DNA of 64,000 nt from Semisulcospira habei (Eukaryota > Mollusca > Gastropoda > Semisulcospiridae). Positions 42,601-53,194 of this stretch are shown piece by piece (position 1 is the first letter of the stretch; the number at the start of each line of letters is the position of its first letter). The notes beneath the pieces were generated by a model. It worked only from the letters and a program-made list of their open reading frames with translations. It was not told the DNA's origin and did no database searches. The position numbers were made by a program, and so were the translations under genes. The DNA is taken from positions 182,697,250 to 182,761,249 of the forward strand of contig BTPG01000001.1 of the NCBI GenBank assembly GCA_036245525.1, written 5' to 3'.

Positions 42601-43315
42601 CCCTGACCATTCCTCTGTATTTAGTGCAGAACTGCAGGCCATTCTGCTAGCACTCAAGCATGCCTATCAGTCTCGGGAAAGGAACTTCCTGATTCTGTCT
42701 GACTCTCTTTCTGCCCTGCAGGCCCTTCAGGGCGCGGGAACAGACCATCCACTGCTGGTGCAGATTAGAGAGCTCTACGCGGACTTGATGAAGGAATATT
42801 ATGACATCATTTTTATTTGGGTCCCAGGCCATGTGGGCATCGAAGGCAACAGAATCGCAGATTCTGCTGCCAACAGTGCCCGCAGTGACCCTGTCCCTGA
42901 CACACAGACTGTCTATAGTGATTTTAAACCTGTTATTAGTGCGTACATAGCCCGCGAGTGGCAGTCCGAGTGGGACAAAGAGGAAGGGAACAAGCTTCAT
43001 GAAGCTCTTCCTAAGTTGTCTGACAGTCTACCTTTCCGCTGCGGCAGCCGCCGTGAGGAGACTGTCCTTGCGCGGCTCCACATCGGGCACACATATGTTA
43101 CGCACTCTTACTTACTTAAACAGGATGAGCGTCCATGGTGTTTTGCCTGTGATGAGCAGTTTTCTGTTCGACACTTTTTGCTGTATTGTGCTGACCTAAT
43201 TGACACCAGATATAAACACTTCACAGCAGACTCCTTGAAGGTTTTGTTCCGGGATGTTCCCCCGGACAAAATCTTCAATTTTTTGAGAGAATGCAATATT
43301 TTTAACAAGATCTGA
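39623..43315 (+). pseudogene. I-type LINE ORF2 (endonuclease, RT, RNase H) with one stop codon
   Basis: Reads in one frame for 1231 codons with a single TAG at 40817-40819, in the linker between endonuclease and RT; copies A and H have GAG there. Endonuclease motifs are LQWNCRGF, LQETYL, MGDFNGHAHLWGS, GSDHFPVV. RT: FFDLEKAYDTTWK, GVPQGSILSP, FVDD with Asp668-Asp669. RNase H: LYTDGS with Asp966, AELQAILLAL, LSDSLSALQAL, WVPGHVGIEGNRIAD. All catalytic residues are present. The protein ends in a conserved CFACDEQ..RHFLLYC block, a CCHC-like end seen in this group. Confidence 0.93.
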
Positions 43316-43533
43316 GCATTCATAGACTATGTGAATTTTTTTATTTGCCCTTTTTGAGAGTCTGTAGACGTTTCTTTTCCAGACATGTGCGACATTTTAG
43401 CCTGAGATTTTTAATCTATATTTACATCTTGTCTTAAGACCTTGCTTTTAGTCTGGCTGACCAGATTTTTACCCATCCCGCCGTGAGATGGCCTTAGTCG
43501 CCTGCTCGGCGTTAAACCCAAATACCTACCTAT

Positions 43534-43662
43534 CTTCAACTTAAAAAATGTGAGTAATAAGTGGGTAGTTTCACCTGTGCCGCTTGCGCCTACACCGCTA
43601 CCCACAATTGACTGGGACATAAAGTTTGAATTTATTAGTCCTTGTGTATATGATGAAGGCGC
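43534..43662 (+). pseudogene. Relic of viral-element gene (homolog of 8464-9342)
   Basis: A 43-codon stretch without stops (frame starting 43535) that translates to text matching the linker of the 292-aa viral-like protein: NKWVVSPVP, then PTIDWDIKFEFISP and VYDEGAL, against SKWVVSPVP, PTIDWDIKIEFISP and DDEGAL. It lies between the 3' tail of LINE D and LINE fragment E, on the opposite strand to the gene in the main element. It is diverged in nucleotides and has a short Pro insertion, so it is from a different copy. Confidence 0.85.
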
Positions 43663-44094
43663 ACTCTTATTTACTTAAACAGGAGGAGCGTCCATGGTGT
43701 TATGCCTGCGACGAGCAGTACTCTGTTCAACACTTTTTGTTGTCTTGTGCTGATCTAATCGACACAAGGTATAAACATTTCACAGCAGACTCCTTGAAGG
43801 TTTTGTTCCGGGATGTGCCCCCGGACAAGATCTTCAGTTTTCTGAGAGAGTGCCATATTTTTAATAAGATTTGAGCGTTTATAGATTATGATGTTTCTAT
43901 TATTTTGACGTTTTTGAGAGTCTTCCGACGTTTTCTTTAAAGACCTGTGCGACATTTTAGCCTGACATATTTTTAAGGTATATTTACATCATGTCTTAAG
44001 ACCTTTCTTTTAGTCTGGCTGACCAGATTTCCCTTCCCGCCATGAGATGGCCTTAGTTGCCTGCTCGGCGTTAAACCCAAATAACTAACTAACC
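43661..44094 (+). mobile_element. I-type LINE fragment E (3' end)
   Basis: 5'-truncated copy with the last ~70 codons of ORF2 (KQEERPWCYACDEQ... to IFNKI), the 3'UTR and the AACT tail at 44081-44094. Its 5' junction with the viral relic shares GCACTC with the normal LINE sequence (microhomology). Its 3' side abuts the Gypsy-a LTR in mid-sequence; no target duplication. Confidence 0.88.
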
Positions 44095-44750
44095 AATCTT
44101 TTATAGTACAACCAATTTCCATAATAATCCAAGAAAATCATACAACGCAACTAATCAGAACGAAATACGTAACTGAAATTCATAAATATTAATAAAGAAA
44201 GAATTTTCTAGAAACTACAATAGGCTACAAAAATTTGACTGCTCATTTCAGCCCCAAATTCTAGTGTGTAATCATATCACACAAAAGTATGGAAGGCAGT
44301 TCACAATCAAGCCAGAATCTTTCCAGAAGTTTCACAATCTTTCCAAAAAAAAAACACCATACCGACTGGCTGCCAACTTCACGCGCACAGTAAACAACTA
44401 TAAATATTTGAGTGTCTATAATACAATGTAGCGAAATGTTTCTTACTCTTCTGACGACACACGTACGCGGTCACAAGACAGCGCGACCTGCTCGAAGGTT
44501 CTAATCTATACTCCGCGAATCTACGCAAAACAAAGATCGACCGCTATTCTCCATGTGACTTTTCTAGAAGCTTCCAGACTAAAATTAGCGTATCATAACA
44601 AAACAAAATCTGCTATCATGCACGAACGATAGAGAATCTCACTGAAAAGGTACGTGATACGTAACGATGAAAGCTCAAATAAATAACGGATCGTTTCCTA
44701 CGATTAACACATGTATGCTCTCACAGGACAACACAACCACAATCGTAACA
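44095..44750 (-). repeat. Gypsy-a 3' LTR (partial)
   Basis: Begins on the minus strand TGTTACGATTGTGG at 44750, next to a polypurine tract (plus strand TTACCCCCCTCTTTAG from 44751). It matches 49951-50599 of the 5' LTR at roughly 97% by eye. About 380 bp of its far end are missing where LINE fragment E abuts. Confidence 0.88.
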
Positions 44751-44970
44751 TTACCCCCCTCTTTAGAATGAAATTTCACAAAAATTTCTTCTCAAATCTC
44801 AAAAATGCAGTTGTGGCTGTGTAAACCTACACAAAACCATAAATAATAAGAATTTCACATCAAAATGAAATCAAATCAACTACTTTAAAATAAATCATCT
44901 CACAGTTCCTTTAAACTGTTATGAACACCGAAATGTTTCTTTAAACTGTTCTGAACACAGAAATGTTCAT

Positions 44971-45846
44971 TCAAACTGCTCTGCTCAGGTAATCCGCTCC
45001 AAAGTTCTGCGAACCCTTGATAGACTGTAGTTTAATGTCAAACTTCTGCAAGAACATCGCCCATCTCATAATACGAGAATTTGTAAACTTTGCAGAGTTT
45101 AGATAGTTCAAGGGCTGATGGTCCATTTGGAAAACAAATGGCACACCCAGAAGGTACATTTCGAACCGCCTTACTCCCCAGATGATGGCTAGGCACTCCT
45201 TCTCGATGGTCGAGTAGTTTCTCTCAGCTCTGGTCAACTTTTTGCTGGCGTAGCTCACTGGGTGGAGTTTTCCATTATCCTCTTGCATTAAGACTGCACC
45301 TACTCCTTCGTTGGAGGCGTCTGTTCTCAGGAAGAAAGTTTTCAATGGGTCAGGGAGGTGTAGAACAGGCTTCTCGGTTAGGATGTCTCGAACTGCCTGG
45401 AATGCTCGCTCTTGGGCCTCCTCCCACTTCCCTACGTTAGGTTGTCCTTTTCTCAGCAAATCAGTCAAGGGTGCTGTGACTGCCGCAAAGTTTGGTATGA
45501 ACTCCCGGTAGTAGTTCGCCAAGCCCATAAATGAGCGAACTTGCGTCTTGGTCGTAGGTCGTGGGGCATCCCTGATCTTCTGCACGTTGTCGTCGTGTAG
45601 CCCCTTTAAACCTTCGCTCAATTTGTGACCGATGAAGTCTATGCTGTCGGCCCCAAGAATACACTTGCTTGGACGGATGGTGAAATTTGCATCTGACAGT
45701 CTTTGGAGCAGTTCTCGGAGGGTTTTGCTGTGATCCCCCCAAGTTTTGGTATGGATCAAAATGTCATCCCAGTAAAAGACCACATTCTGCATATGTTCTA
45801 GGATCTTTTTCAGTCCTCTCTTCAATGTGGCACCACTGTTCACCAT
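44971..45846 (-). pseudogene. Gypsy-a pol: RT palm/thumb and RNase H
   Basis: Continuation of RT after a frameshift near 45850. It contains VVFYWDDILIHTK (RT catalytic box, normally YxDD; here YWDD), FIGHKLSEGL, SFMGLANYYREFIPNF (thumb), then RNase H with FFLRTDASNEGVGAVLMQ, YSTIEKECLAIIWGVRRFEMYL and FQMDHQPLNYL, ending GADYLSRAV. The coding end is followed by about 220 bp of noncoding DNA and the polypurine tract. The RNase H end of pol is the final domain, as no integrase follows. Confidence 0.9.
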
Positions 45847-46171
45847 ACCAAAAAGGCATCTTCAGGAACTCCCAATGACCGTCGGGTGTGACGAATGCTG
45901 TCTTGGGGATATCTTTTTCTGCAACCTTGATTTGCCAATACCGTTTGCTTAGGTCAATTTTGGAGAAAAATCGGTCTCCACTGACCTTCTGGAACAGTTC
46001 TTCCGCTGTGGGCATAGGCTCTGGATCAAAGATTGTTAGTTTATCGAGTCTGCGATAGTCCACACACACCCGGTTGGATCCAACTGGTTTCTTCACGATG
46101 ACAACTGGGGACACATATGGTGACTTGGACTCCCTGATGACTTCCAGACTCAGCATTTCCTTGATATCCTT
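45847..46171 (-). pseudogene. Gypsy-a pol: RT N-terminal part
   Basis: Begins after an in-frame TAA (46169-46171) that breaks pol. Motifs: SPVVIVKKPVGSNRVCVDYRRLDKLT, FSKIDLSKRYWQI (first catalytic Asp), KTAFVTPDGHWEFLKMPF. A one-base shift then moves to the frame at 45846. The stop and the shift are the only breaks in this part. Confidence 0.9.
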
Positions 46172-48127
46172 TTACAGTTCTTCTCTCGTGTTATAAGGAA
46201 GACGATAAGGTTTGCTGCGAACTGGCTCATTTGAAGTCAGATTAACCTCGTGCTGGATGGTGTCTGTTGTCCCTGGGTCAGGTGTAAACTGATGCTTGAA
46301 CTCTTGAGTCAGGACGCGCAGTTCTTCTCGTTGAGTCTGGGTCAGATTCTGACCGAAATGGATGTCTTCTACATCCTCCTTGTGTCGGAGTTCATTAAGG
46401 TCAAACAGGTTCTCGTCGTCTAGTCTTTCGTCATCAGCAAGACACACCGATGCTGCCAGTTGTGGTCTGTCTTGACGACCTCTCTCAATATACTTCTTCA
46501 GCAGATTAGCATGGTAAGTCTTCACCTTGTTGTTGATCTTGACTCTATAGTCGTTGATGCCAACCACCATGTCGACAACGTAGGGTCCCTTCCACTGCAT
46601 CAGGAGTTTGTTGTTGTCGGTAGGAAGAAGAACCAACACCTGGTCACCTGGCTGGAATCGTCGAGGTTTCGCCTTGCGATCATAGTAATGCTTCCCCTTG
46701 TTCTGCGCCTTCCCTAGTTCTTCTCGAGCCATTCTGAGGGTATCTTCCAGCTTCTCTCTCAGGTCGAAGACGTACTGGTAGCTGATCTTTACCTCAGGTG
46801 CATCGATATCCTTGGTCCACAGCTCCTTCAGGATGTGCATGGGCTCCCTTACAGTCCTACTGTACAGTAATTCAAAAGGGGAAAACCCTGTCGAATCCTG
46901 AGGAACTTCATGGTATGCGAAGAGCAAGGCATTGATATATCTATGCCACAACCTTGGCTGCTCAGCACACAGTTTCTTCAGCATAGCCTTCAATGTTCCG
47001 TTAAACTTTTCAACCAGCCCATTACACATGGGGTGATAAGGGGTGGTAGTAAGGTGTCGCATGCTCAATAGCCGGTTGACTTCCTCCATGCAGTCGGAGA
47101 CAAACTGAGTTCCCAGGTCACTCAGGATCTCCTCAGGAATCCCTAAACGGCTGAACATTTCGACAAGCGCCTCTGCCACTGTGGGAGTGTCGATCTTCTT
47201 CAATGGAATGGCCTCAGGATAACGTGTAGCGTAGTCCACCAGAGTCAAAATGTAGCGATGACCATCTTCACTTGGAGGGGATATTGGCCCCACCAGGTCC
47301 ACAGCTACCCGCTTGAAAGGCATATCGATCAGTGGCATTTTCTCTAGAGGAACCTTGGGGACCTTTCCCCTGGAGATTGTCTTCTGGTATATGTCGCACG
47401 ACCTGCAGAATCGGGTGACGTCGCCTCCCATATCAGGCCAGTAGAAGACGGCTCGGATCCTATCGAGGGTCTTCTTGTTGATTCCCAAGTGTCCTCCCAA
47501 TATGGAATCATGGGCCAATTTCATCACCTGCATCCTCAAAGGTTCAGGAACTACTACTTGACGCACAGGTTTATCTCCATTGCGGTCGAATATCAGGTAC
47601 AGGATATCTTTTCTGGTCTCGAAGGTTATCTCTTTTCCCTTTCGCGTCACGGGCTCGGTCTGACCTCGAAACTTGTCAAGCGTGGGATCGGCTTTCTGTA
47701 GCTCCACCAGCCTTTCCCTATTCACCACAGCTGCTTCCGTGTTGTCCACCACTTTTAGAGGGATGGTCTGGTGACTATTCTTTGCTTGACTTCTTGTGGT
47801 AACAGCACATGTTTCAGATCTCCATTCTGGATCTGGATTGTCTGCGTTTCTGGCACCATCAATGTTTCCGATGATGAAGTCGTAGACTGGTGTCTTCACG
47901 CATAACACCTTCATCTCTCCTCTTAGGTACGGGGAGTCGAAGCTGACAATGGCAAGGGGGATAATCCTCACAGTTCCGTCGGCCAAAATGAGGGTGGTCC
48001 ACTCTTGTAGCTTCTGGTCTTCAGTTATTAGGTCCTCTCTCACGATGATGCAACTACAACCGGTGTCTCTCAGCACTCTCACTGGTGTGTTTCCGATGAA
48101 TCCTGACACCACCGGCATGTTCGGCAC
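46172..48127 (-). pseudogene. Gypsy-a pol: protease and integrase (upstream of RT)
   Basis: Reads from an ATG at 48127, but the true gag-pol frame extends upstream past a TGA at about 48152. Order: aspartic protease RVLRDTGCSCIIVRE; integrase HHCC zinc finger (H..GHLGINKTL-type ... CRSCDIYQK); integrase core with VDLVGPIS (Asp), LSDLGTQF (Asp) and NGLVEKFNGTL (Glu of D,D-35-E); GPY/F module (WKGPYVVDMVVG..DYRVKI); then spacer and start of RT. Integrase therefore precedes RT, unlike most Ty3/Gypsy elements and like Gmr1-type ones. Confidence 0.92.
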
Positions 48128-48151
48128 TTCACTCTCAGGTAGCGCGATGTT

Positions 48152-49533
48152 TCAGACTGGTAAGAATATAGCCCCATCTCCTACTGGGATGCGTCCATTC
48201 TTTTTGAAAGATTCAATCAGCTCCGGTGTCACTCGAGTTTCTCCAGATTCAAAGTCACTGGATGACGTCACATCATTGGCTAATACAGCGGCGGCTCTGT
48301 GTTGAGACGTGGTGCTGCTTCTGCCTGCTATCCCGCGATCTTGGTTGGATCTTCTGATGTTGTCGTCTCGGGGAACATCTTTGGAAGGACACCTTATCGC
48401 CTTGTGATCTTTCTTTCCACAGAGAAAACATATCAGGTTCTCCACCGGCTTGTATTTCGGGGTGTCTTTGACATTGTGAATTTCCTCTGCTGGTGCAGAC
48501 ACACGCTGCGGCTTACTGGGCCCGAACGTCATGTTGTGGGCATCAAGGTATCTTTGAGCGAAGTCGGCCAGGACCTTTAGGGACTGTTCTTTTCGCTCCC
48601 TTAGGTGGGCGGCCAGGTCCTTAGAACATGCGTTGAGGACTTGTTCTTTAATGATGAGGTCACACAGGTCCTGGCACTCTTTGTTTAAACCAGCCAGCTC
48701 TATCCATTTCTCCAGGTAGCTTCTGATTCTCTCAATGAATAGGCCGGGTGTTTTTCCTTCTTAAGGCTTGCAGTTCCGAAATCGTCGCCTGTAACCCTCT
48801 TCAGTGAAGTCGTACTGTCTCAGCAGGGCGGCTTTCAACTGCGAATAATCTTCGGCTTCTTCTCTTGGCAAGCGGGTGTAAAATTCAAGTGCTTTACCAG
48901 TTAGAAGTGCGCTCAGTTTGATAGCCCAAGTCTCTTGTCTCCAGTCGTTGCTGCTTGCGAAGTGCTCGAATCGCTCCAGATAAGCATCCATCTTGTCTGA
49001 ATTTCCAACAAAAGGTGGAAGTTTTGGCGCACGGGCTGTTTGCTCTCTGCTGGCTAATGCTGTTGCTTCAGAAGCCCTCTGGCTCTGTGCCTCTATCTCC
49101 ATCTGTTTTAGATGAATTTCGTGTTGACGCTGCCTCTCCGAATCTTCTCGCTGTTTCTCTGCTTCTCTTCGCTGTTTCTCTGCTTCTTCTTGTTGCATTT
49201 CGAGTTTCCTGATTTCACACTCTTGAGCTCTTTCTTCTCTTTCAATCTCTTTTCTTCTTCGAGTTTCTTTTCTCTTTCTCTCTCCAGTCTCTCTTTTTCT
49301 TCTCTCTCTCATCTCTTTTCTTCTTTCTCCTCTCTCTCCAGTCTCTTCTTTTCTTCTCTCTCCAGTCTCTCCTTTTCTCTCTCCAATCTCTCCTTCTCTC
49401 TCTCCTTTACAAACTCGAGGAGTTGAGCTCCTTCGAGTCCACATTCCTTTCCAATTTTCAGGAATGTCTCCATTTCCGATGTCACCATCTCTGCGTTTAA
49501 CTGCTGGCTGTTTTCTCCTGCTACCCTGTCCAC
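48152..49533 (-). pseudogene. Gypsy-a gag
   Basis: From ATG 49533 (MDRVAGENSQQ) through a Glu/Arg-rich coiled coil that holds a frameshift (about 49310-49440), the block KLPPFVGNSDKMDAYLERFEHFASSNDWR typical of such Gags, a TAA at 48761, then the zinc knuckle CFLCGKKDHKAIRC and the run-in to protease. The zones 48761-49444, 48152-48532 and pol share one frame, so gag and pol were probably a single ORF. A second stop (TGA) lies just before protease. Confidence 0.85.
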
Positions 49534-49570
49534 TGAGTCAACTGAAGAAGTCCCGTCGGAGGTGCCAAAA

Positions 49571-50599
49571 TGTTATGTGGTGGAGTCATAGTTGTAGTAT
49601 GATAAACACACCAGATGCATGCACGTAAGGTTCTTTTAAATAAACTTCATTCAGCTGCAACCCGTCACACATGGCTTAAGGATGTAGACAATACTGGATT
49701 AACAGTTCCAACGATATTTTAATTCAGCGATGTGATCTCCACACAATGCATTTCCAAATGCACCAATACTGATACAATGTCTCTTCTGCAAATGTCCACT
49801 CTGCCGACACAAAGTTTCTCATACAATGTACACCACCGTTACGCTGCGTCTCTCATAATGTACACCCTGTACGGGCCACGTACCTACGATAAACTGTGTG
49901 TCTCTACAACTGACAATGCAAGACAATGTATATACGTGCTTCCCAGCACCAATCTTTTATAGTACAACCAATTTCCAGAATAATCCAAGAAAATCATACA
50001 ACGCAACCAATCAGAACGAAACACGTAACTGAAACTCATAAATATTAATAAAGAAAGAATTTTCTAGAAACTACAATAGGCTACAAAAAATTTGACTGCT
50101 CATTTCAGCCCCAAATCCTAGTGTGTAATCATATAACACAAAAGTATGGAAGGCAGTTCACAATCTAGCCAGAATCTTTCCTGAAGTTTCACAATCTTTC
50201 AAGAAAAAACATACCGACTGGCTGCCAACTTCACGTGCACAGTAAACAACTATGACTATTTGAGTGTCTATAATACAATGTAGCGAAATGTTTCTTACTC
50301 TTCTGACGACACACGTACGCAGTCACAAGACAGCGCAACCTGCTCGAAGGTTCTAATCTATACTCCGCGAATCTACGCAAAACAAAGATCGACCGCTATT
50401 CTCCGTGCGACTTTTCTAGAAGCTTCCGGACTAAAATTAGCGTATCATAACAAAACAAAATCTGCTATCATGCACGAACGATAGAGAATCTCACTGTAAA
50501 GGTATGTGATACGTAACGATGAAAGCTCAAATAAATAACTGATCGTTTCCTACGATTAACACATGTATGCTCTCACAGGACAACACAACCACAATCGTA
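49571..50599 (-). repeat. Gypsy-a 5' LTR
   Basis: About 1029 bp. On the minus strand it ends ...CCACATAACA at 49571, followed by TTTTGGCACCTCCGACGGG, which could be a primer-binding site (TGG start) two or three bases downstream. Its start lacks the first three bases (TGT) at 50599, where the AGGTCA repeat begins. It is the partner of the truncated LTR at 44095-44750. Confidence 0.85.
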
Positions 50600-50935
50600 T
50601 CAGACCTATCTATGCATACTAATTTGTATGACCCATTGGTAAAGGTCAAGGGTCACAAGAGGTTGGCAAATGCCAATTTTTGATAGAACTGTAGTTATTA
50701 TCAACATTTTTGTGAACTTTTCAATAAAATTTGGCACAAAAGTAGCTTTTGATATGACCTTCCTATGTATACTAATTTAGTTGACTCATATGAAAGGTCA
50801 AGGGGCATCGGGGTTTGACAGATTTGTGAAAACTGATTAAATTTTGAGAAAACATGGATTTTGTTGGTACTTATTGTCACGTGTGGATCAGTCATACACC
50901 TGAGCCATAAGGGCTTTGCCTTTCTTTTTTTGAAT
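50600..50935. repeat. Second block of ~164-bp AGGTCA repeat
   Basis: Two diverged units like those at 17931-19050, including a perfect AGGTCAAGGGTCA at 50643-50655 and a further AGGTCAAGGGGCA near 50795. The Gypsy-a 5' LTR abuts its left side. Confidence 0.85.
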
Positions 50936-51142
50936 TTACCTCGGCCACAATGTATTTTTTTTTTATTCCAATCACCATGAATGGGTAAGCATGTACCACT
51001 GTTATGCCCACCTTAACTCCCTTGTACATGCAGCCCCCTGCACTTCAAACAGTACCAGTGGCTGCATGTGCAAGAGCTTTAATCGACAGTACTGGTGGTT
51101 TTATGCATGAGGGGGTTAAGTTGTGAAATCTTTTTTGTGCAG

Positions 51143-51274
51143 AGTACCATGATGTATCATCCGAGGATATTGTGCCAGGTGACATCCTGGAGATCCCTCG
51201 GCGCGGCTGTATCATGCAGTGTGATGCTGTTCTTATGTCTGGCAACTGTATCGTCAATGAGAGCATGCTCACAG
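51143..51274 (+). CDS. P5B-type ATPase (ATP13A-like), exon encoding actuator-domain segment
   Basis: Bounded by acceptor TTTTTTGTGCAG (ending 51142) and donor G|GTCACT (51275). The frame from 51145 gives 43 codons including [34 protein letters not shown], the actuator-domain block of P-type ATPases; the IVNESMLTG form is characteristic of the P5B (ATP13A2-5) group, which transport polyamines in late endosome/lysosome membranes. The exon ends with one base of the Gly codon, so the dephosphorylation motif TGES is split with the next exon. Earlier exons are not found in the window. Confidence 0.88.
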
Positions 51275-52536
51275 GTCACTACACCATGTCACGCATCATC
51301 ACATGCTGTTTCATTTTTCACAATATTCACATCAGCAGTGATCAAGCTTACAGGTCACGATACATTGTCTCGTTTCAGAGCCGAGTCAAAATAAAGAATT
51401 AGGTCATGAAGAGCTGTGATCAGAAAGGCCTTGACCTTTTTTATGCGCACTGATATAGGGCCATACTTTTCTCTTGATAGATCCCGTGGCAACTGCAGTC
51501 AGCTGCTACTATGAGTTCACAATTAAGCGATTTGTGTCTCTTTCATCATTAGAATTAATTGAAAAGAAGTGAATACTCGCACAAGAGATAACGCACAGAA
51601 TAATGCAGGCAGTTGCCAGGTTATTTTGATCTTACTTTGAAGTAAACAGATGTGTAGCTTATAAGCCATTCAATGCATACACATTATCTTCATGGTAATA
51701 CCCAGCAACCTCTCTGTCACTGAGAATGGACAGTTCCATATTTTGACAGAAGATGTTTTTCCTCAAATACAAATCTGCCTACCCCTATTATTTCATCGTA
51801 GCAACTACAGAAAACAGTACACTCCTACGGAGCTACCCGCATTCCAAAATTGGTTACATCTGTTTGCTCTGTGTGTGTGTGCATGTGTGTGTGTGTGTGT
51901 ACGAATAGTGTCTGATGTACCCTTCACTCCTCTGGTTCGACGTATAAACACTTTTCTTTTAGAACTGTTTTAGGACATACGGCCATGACCGTGACATAAC
52001 AAACTGAATACGATAGTATACTGCAACCAACCACTGAATCACAGAATCAATAAAATACAAATAGTTTAAATTTTCTAAAATTTTATCCACAAACCTACTG
52101 GTATTCTTCAGTCAGCCTTTCAGTGAACAGAACTCAAACAAACAAAAACTATGCACCATTCAACAGAGGTGTGAGAGACATAACCAGCCAGCTGATGATA
52201 AACAAAAGAGAGATTTCCTGCTTCACTGAGCATATACACAACTGAAGTAAAGATGCACAGCAGGACATCAAGCAATGGACAGAGAGTGTCTTCACGGCTG
52301 AGTGGTGCTCAGACTCTTATGGAGAGTGAAGTAGCAGTGACAATTAACAGCAGGCTGTAAGCATTATACACAGGTGTCCTTTGTATAAAGGGTTGTTACA
52401 TGGTAAAAACGAACAGGAGTTAATTGTAGCGGTCACTGGAAGCAGGTGGCCACATGTAGTAAATATTAGCCAGCCCACTAAATTGGGAATGCCTGCCATA
52501 GTTATTTAGAACAGGTTGCCTGAAAACTCAGAGTTG
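51275..52536. other. Intron of the ATP13A-like gene, nothing recognised
   Basis: Ordinary intronic DNA with a short (GT)n at about 51873-51900. Open frames here are short and lack family features. Confidence 0.6.
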
Positions 52537-53194
52537 GCTAGATTACAAAGTAAAGTAGGTAAAAGCACTGTCAGGGGAGAGAAGTGTGCATGATCGACCA
52601 GTGATCATAGATCTACTTGGTCAAAGCACCAAAAAAAAAGATAGGAAAGATGGGGTGCGCTAAGAAAGTGACTGAAAGCAATGTGTATGGAAGCCCCCCA
52701 AAGGGGGGCGTATCACATATCCCACTCGGTGCATGGAAATTTAAATCTAGGTCCCCCAAGGGGGGTCCAGATATTTAGCCGGTGTGGACAGCTGTTTCGG
52801 TCTTGGCGACCTCGTCAGCACACCATTCGGCATACTGATGGAAGGCAGGAACTTTTGCCTACCAACAAAGACAGCCACATTTTACTTCTAGGTCCCTTGG
52901 GGGACCTAGATTTAAATTTCCATGCAGCGAGTGGCTGGAACAGTGGGATATGTGATACGCCCCCCTTCGGGGGGGGGGGGGGGGGGGGGGGGGGAGGGCT
53001 TCCATATGCATTGCTTTCAGTCACTTTCTTAGCGCACCCCCTCTTTCCTATCTTTTTTTTTAATGCTTTGACCAAGTAGATCTATGATCACTGGTTGATC
53101 ATGCACACTTCTCTCCCCTGACAGTGCTTTTACCTACTTTACTTTGTAATCTTTCCCAAATATTAGCACTGGCAGTCTCCCCTTTTCTTTTTAG
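52537..53194. mobile_element. Foldback/MITE-like element with ~230-bp inverted repeats
   Basis: Left arm about 52541-52768 and right arm about 52890-53151 are reverse complements of each other; for example GATTACAAAGTAAAGTAGG against CCTACTTTACTTTGTAATC. The right arm extends outward to TTTTCTTTTT at 53194, matching the outer end of the solo arm at 19058. The middle of about 120 bp is unique. No coding capacity. The arm contains a run of 26 G's (52969-52994) where the left arm has about six C/G pairs. Confidence 0.9.

Larger units (their letters stand above)
37506..43530 (+). mobile_element. I-type LINE copy D, full length
   Basis: The most complete I-type copy, about 6.0 kb: 5'UTR 675 bp, ORF1 38181-39620, ORF2 39623-43315, and a 3'UTR of about 210 bp ending in ACCT/AACT-type repeats. 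Its 5' end is fused to B1. Its 3' end abuts the viral-gene relic at 43534. No target duplication is seen around the B1-D composite. Confidence 0.93.

Noticed and set aside
49547..49570. Firm call of the LTR primer-binding tRNA
   Set aside because: TGGCACCTCCGACGGG follows the LTR end, but I cannot match it to a tRNA 3' end with confidence without a search.
51692..51973. Next ATP13A-like exon in the 93-codon frame
   Set aside because: No P-type ATPase text is present; the next true exon is at 54927 and matches in phase.
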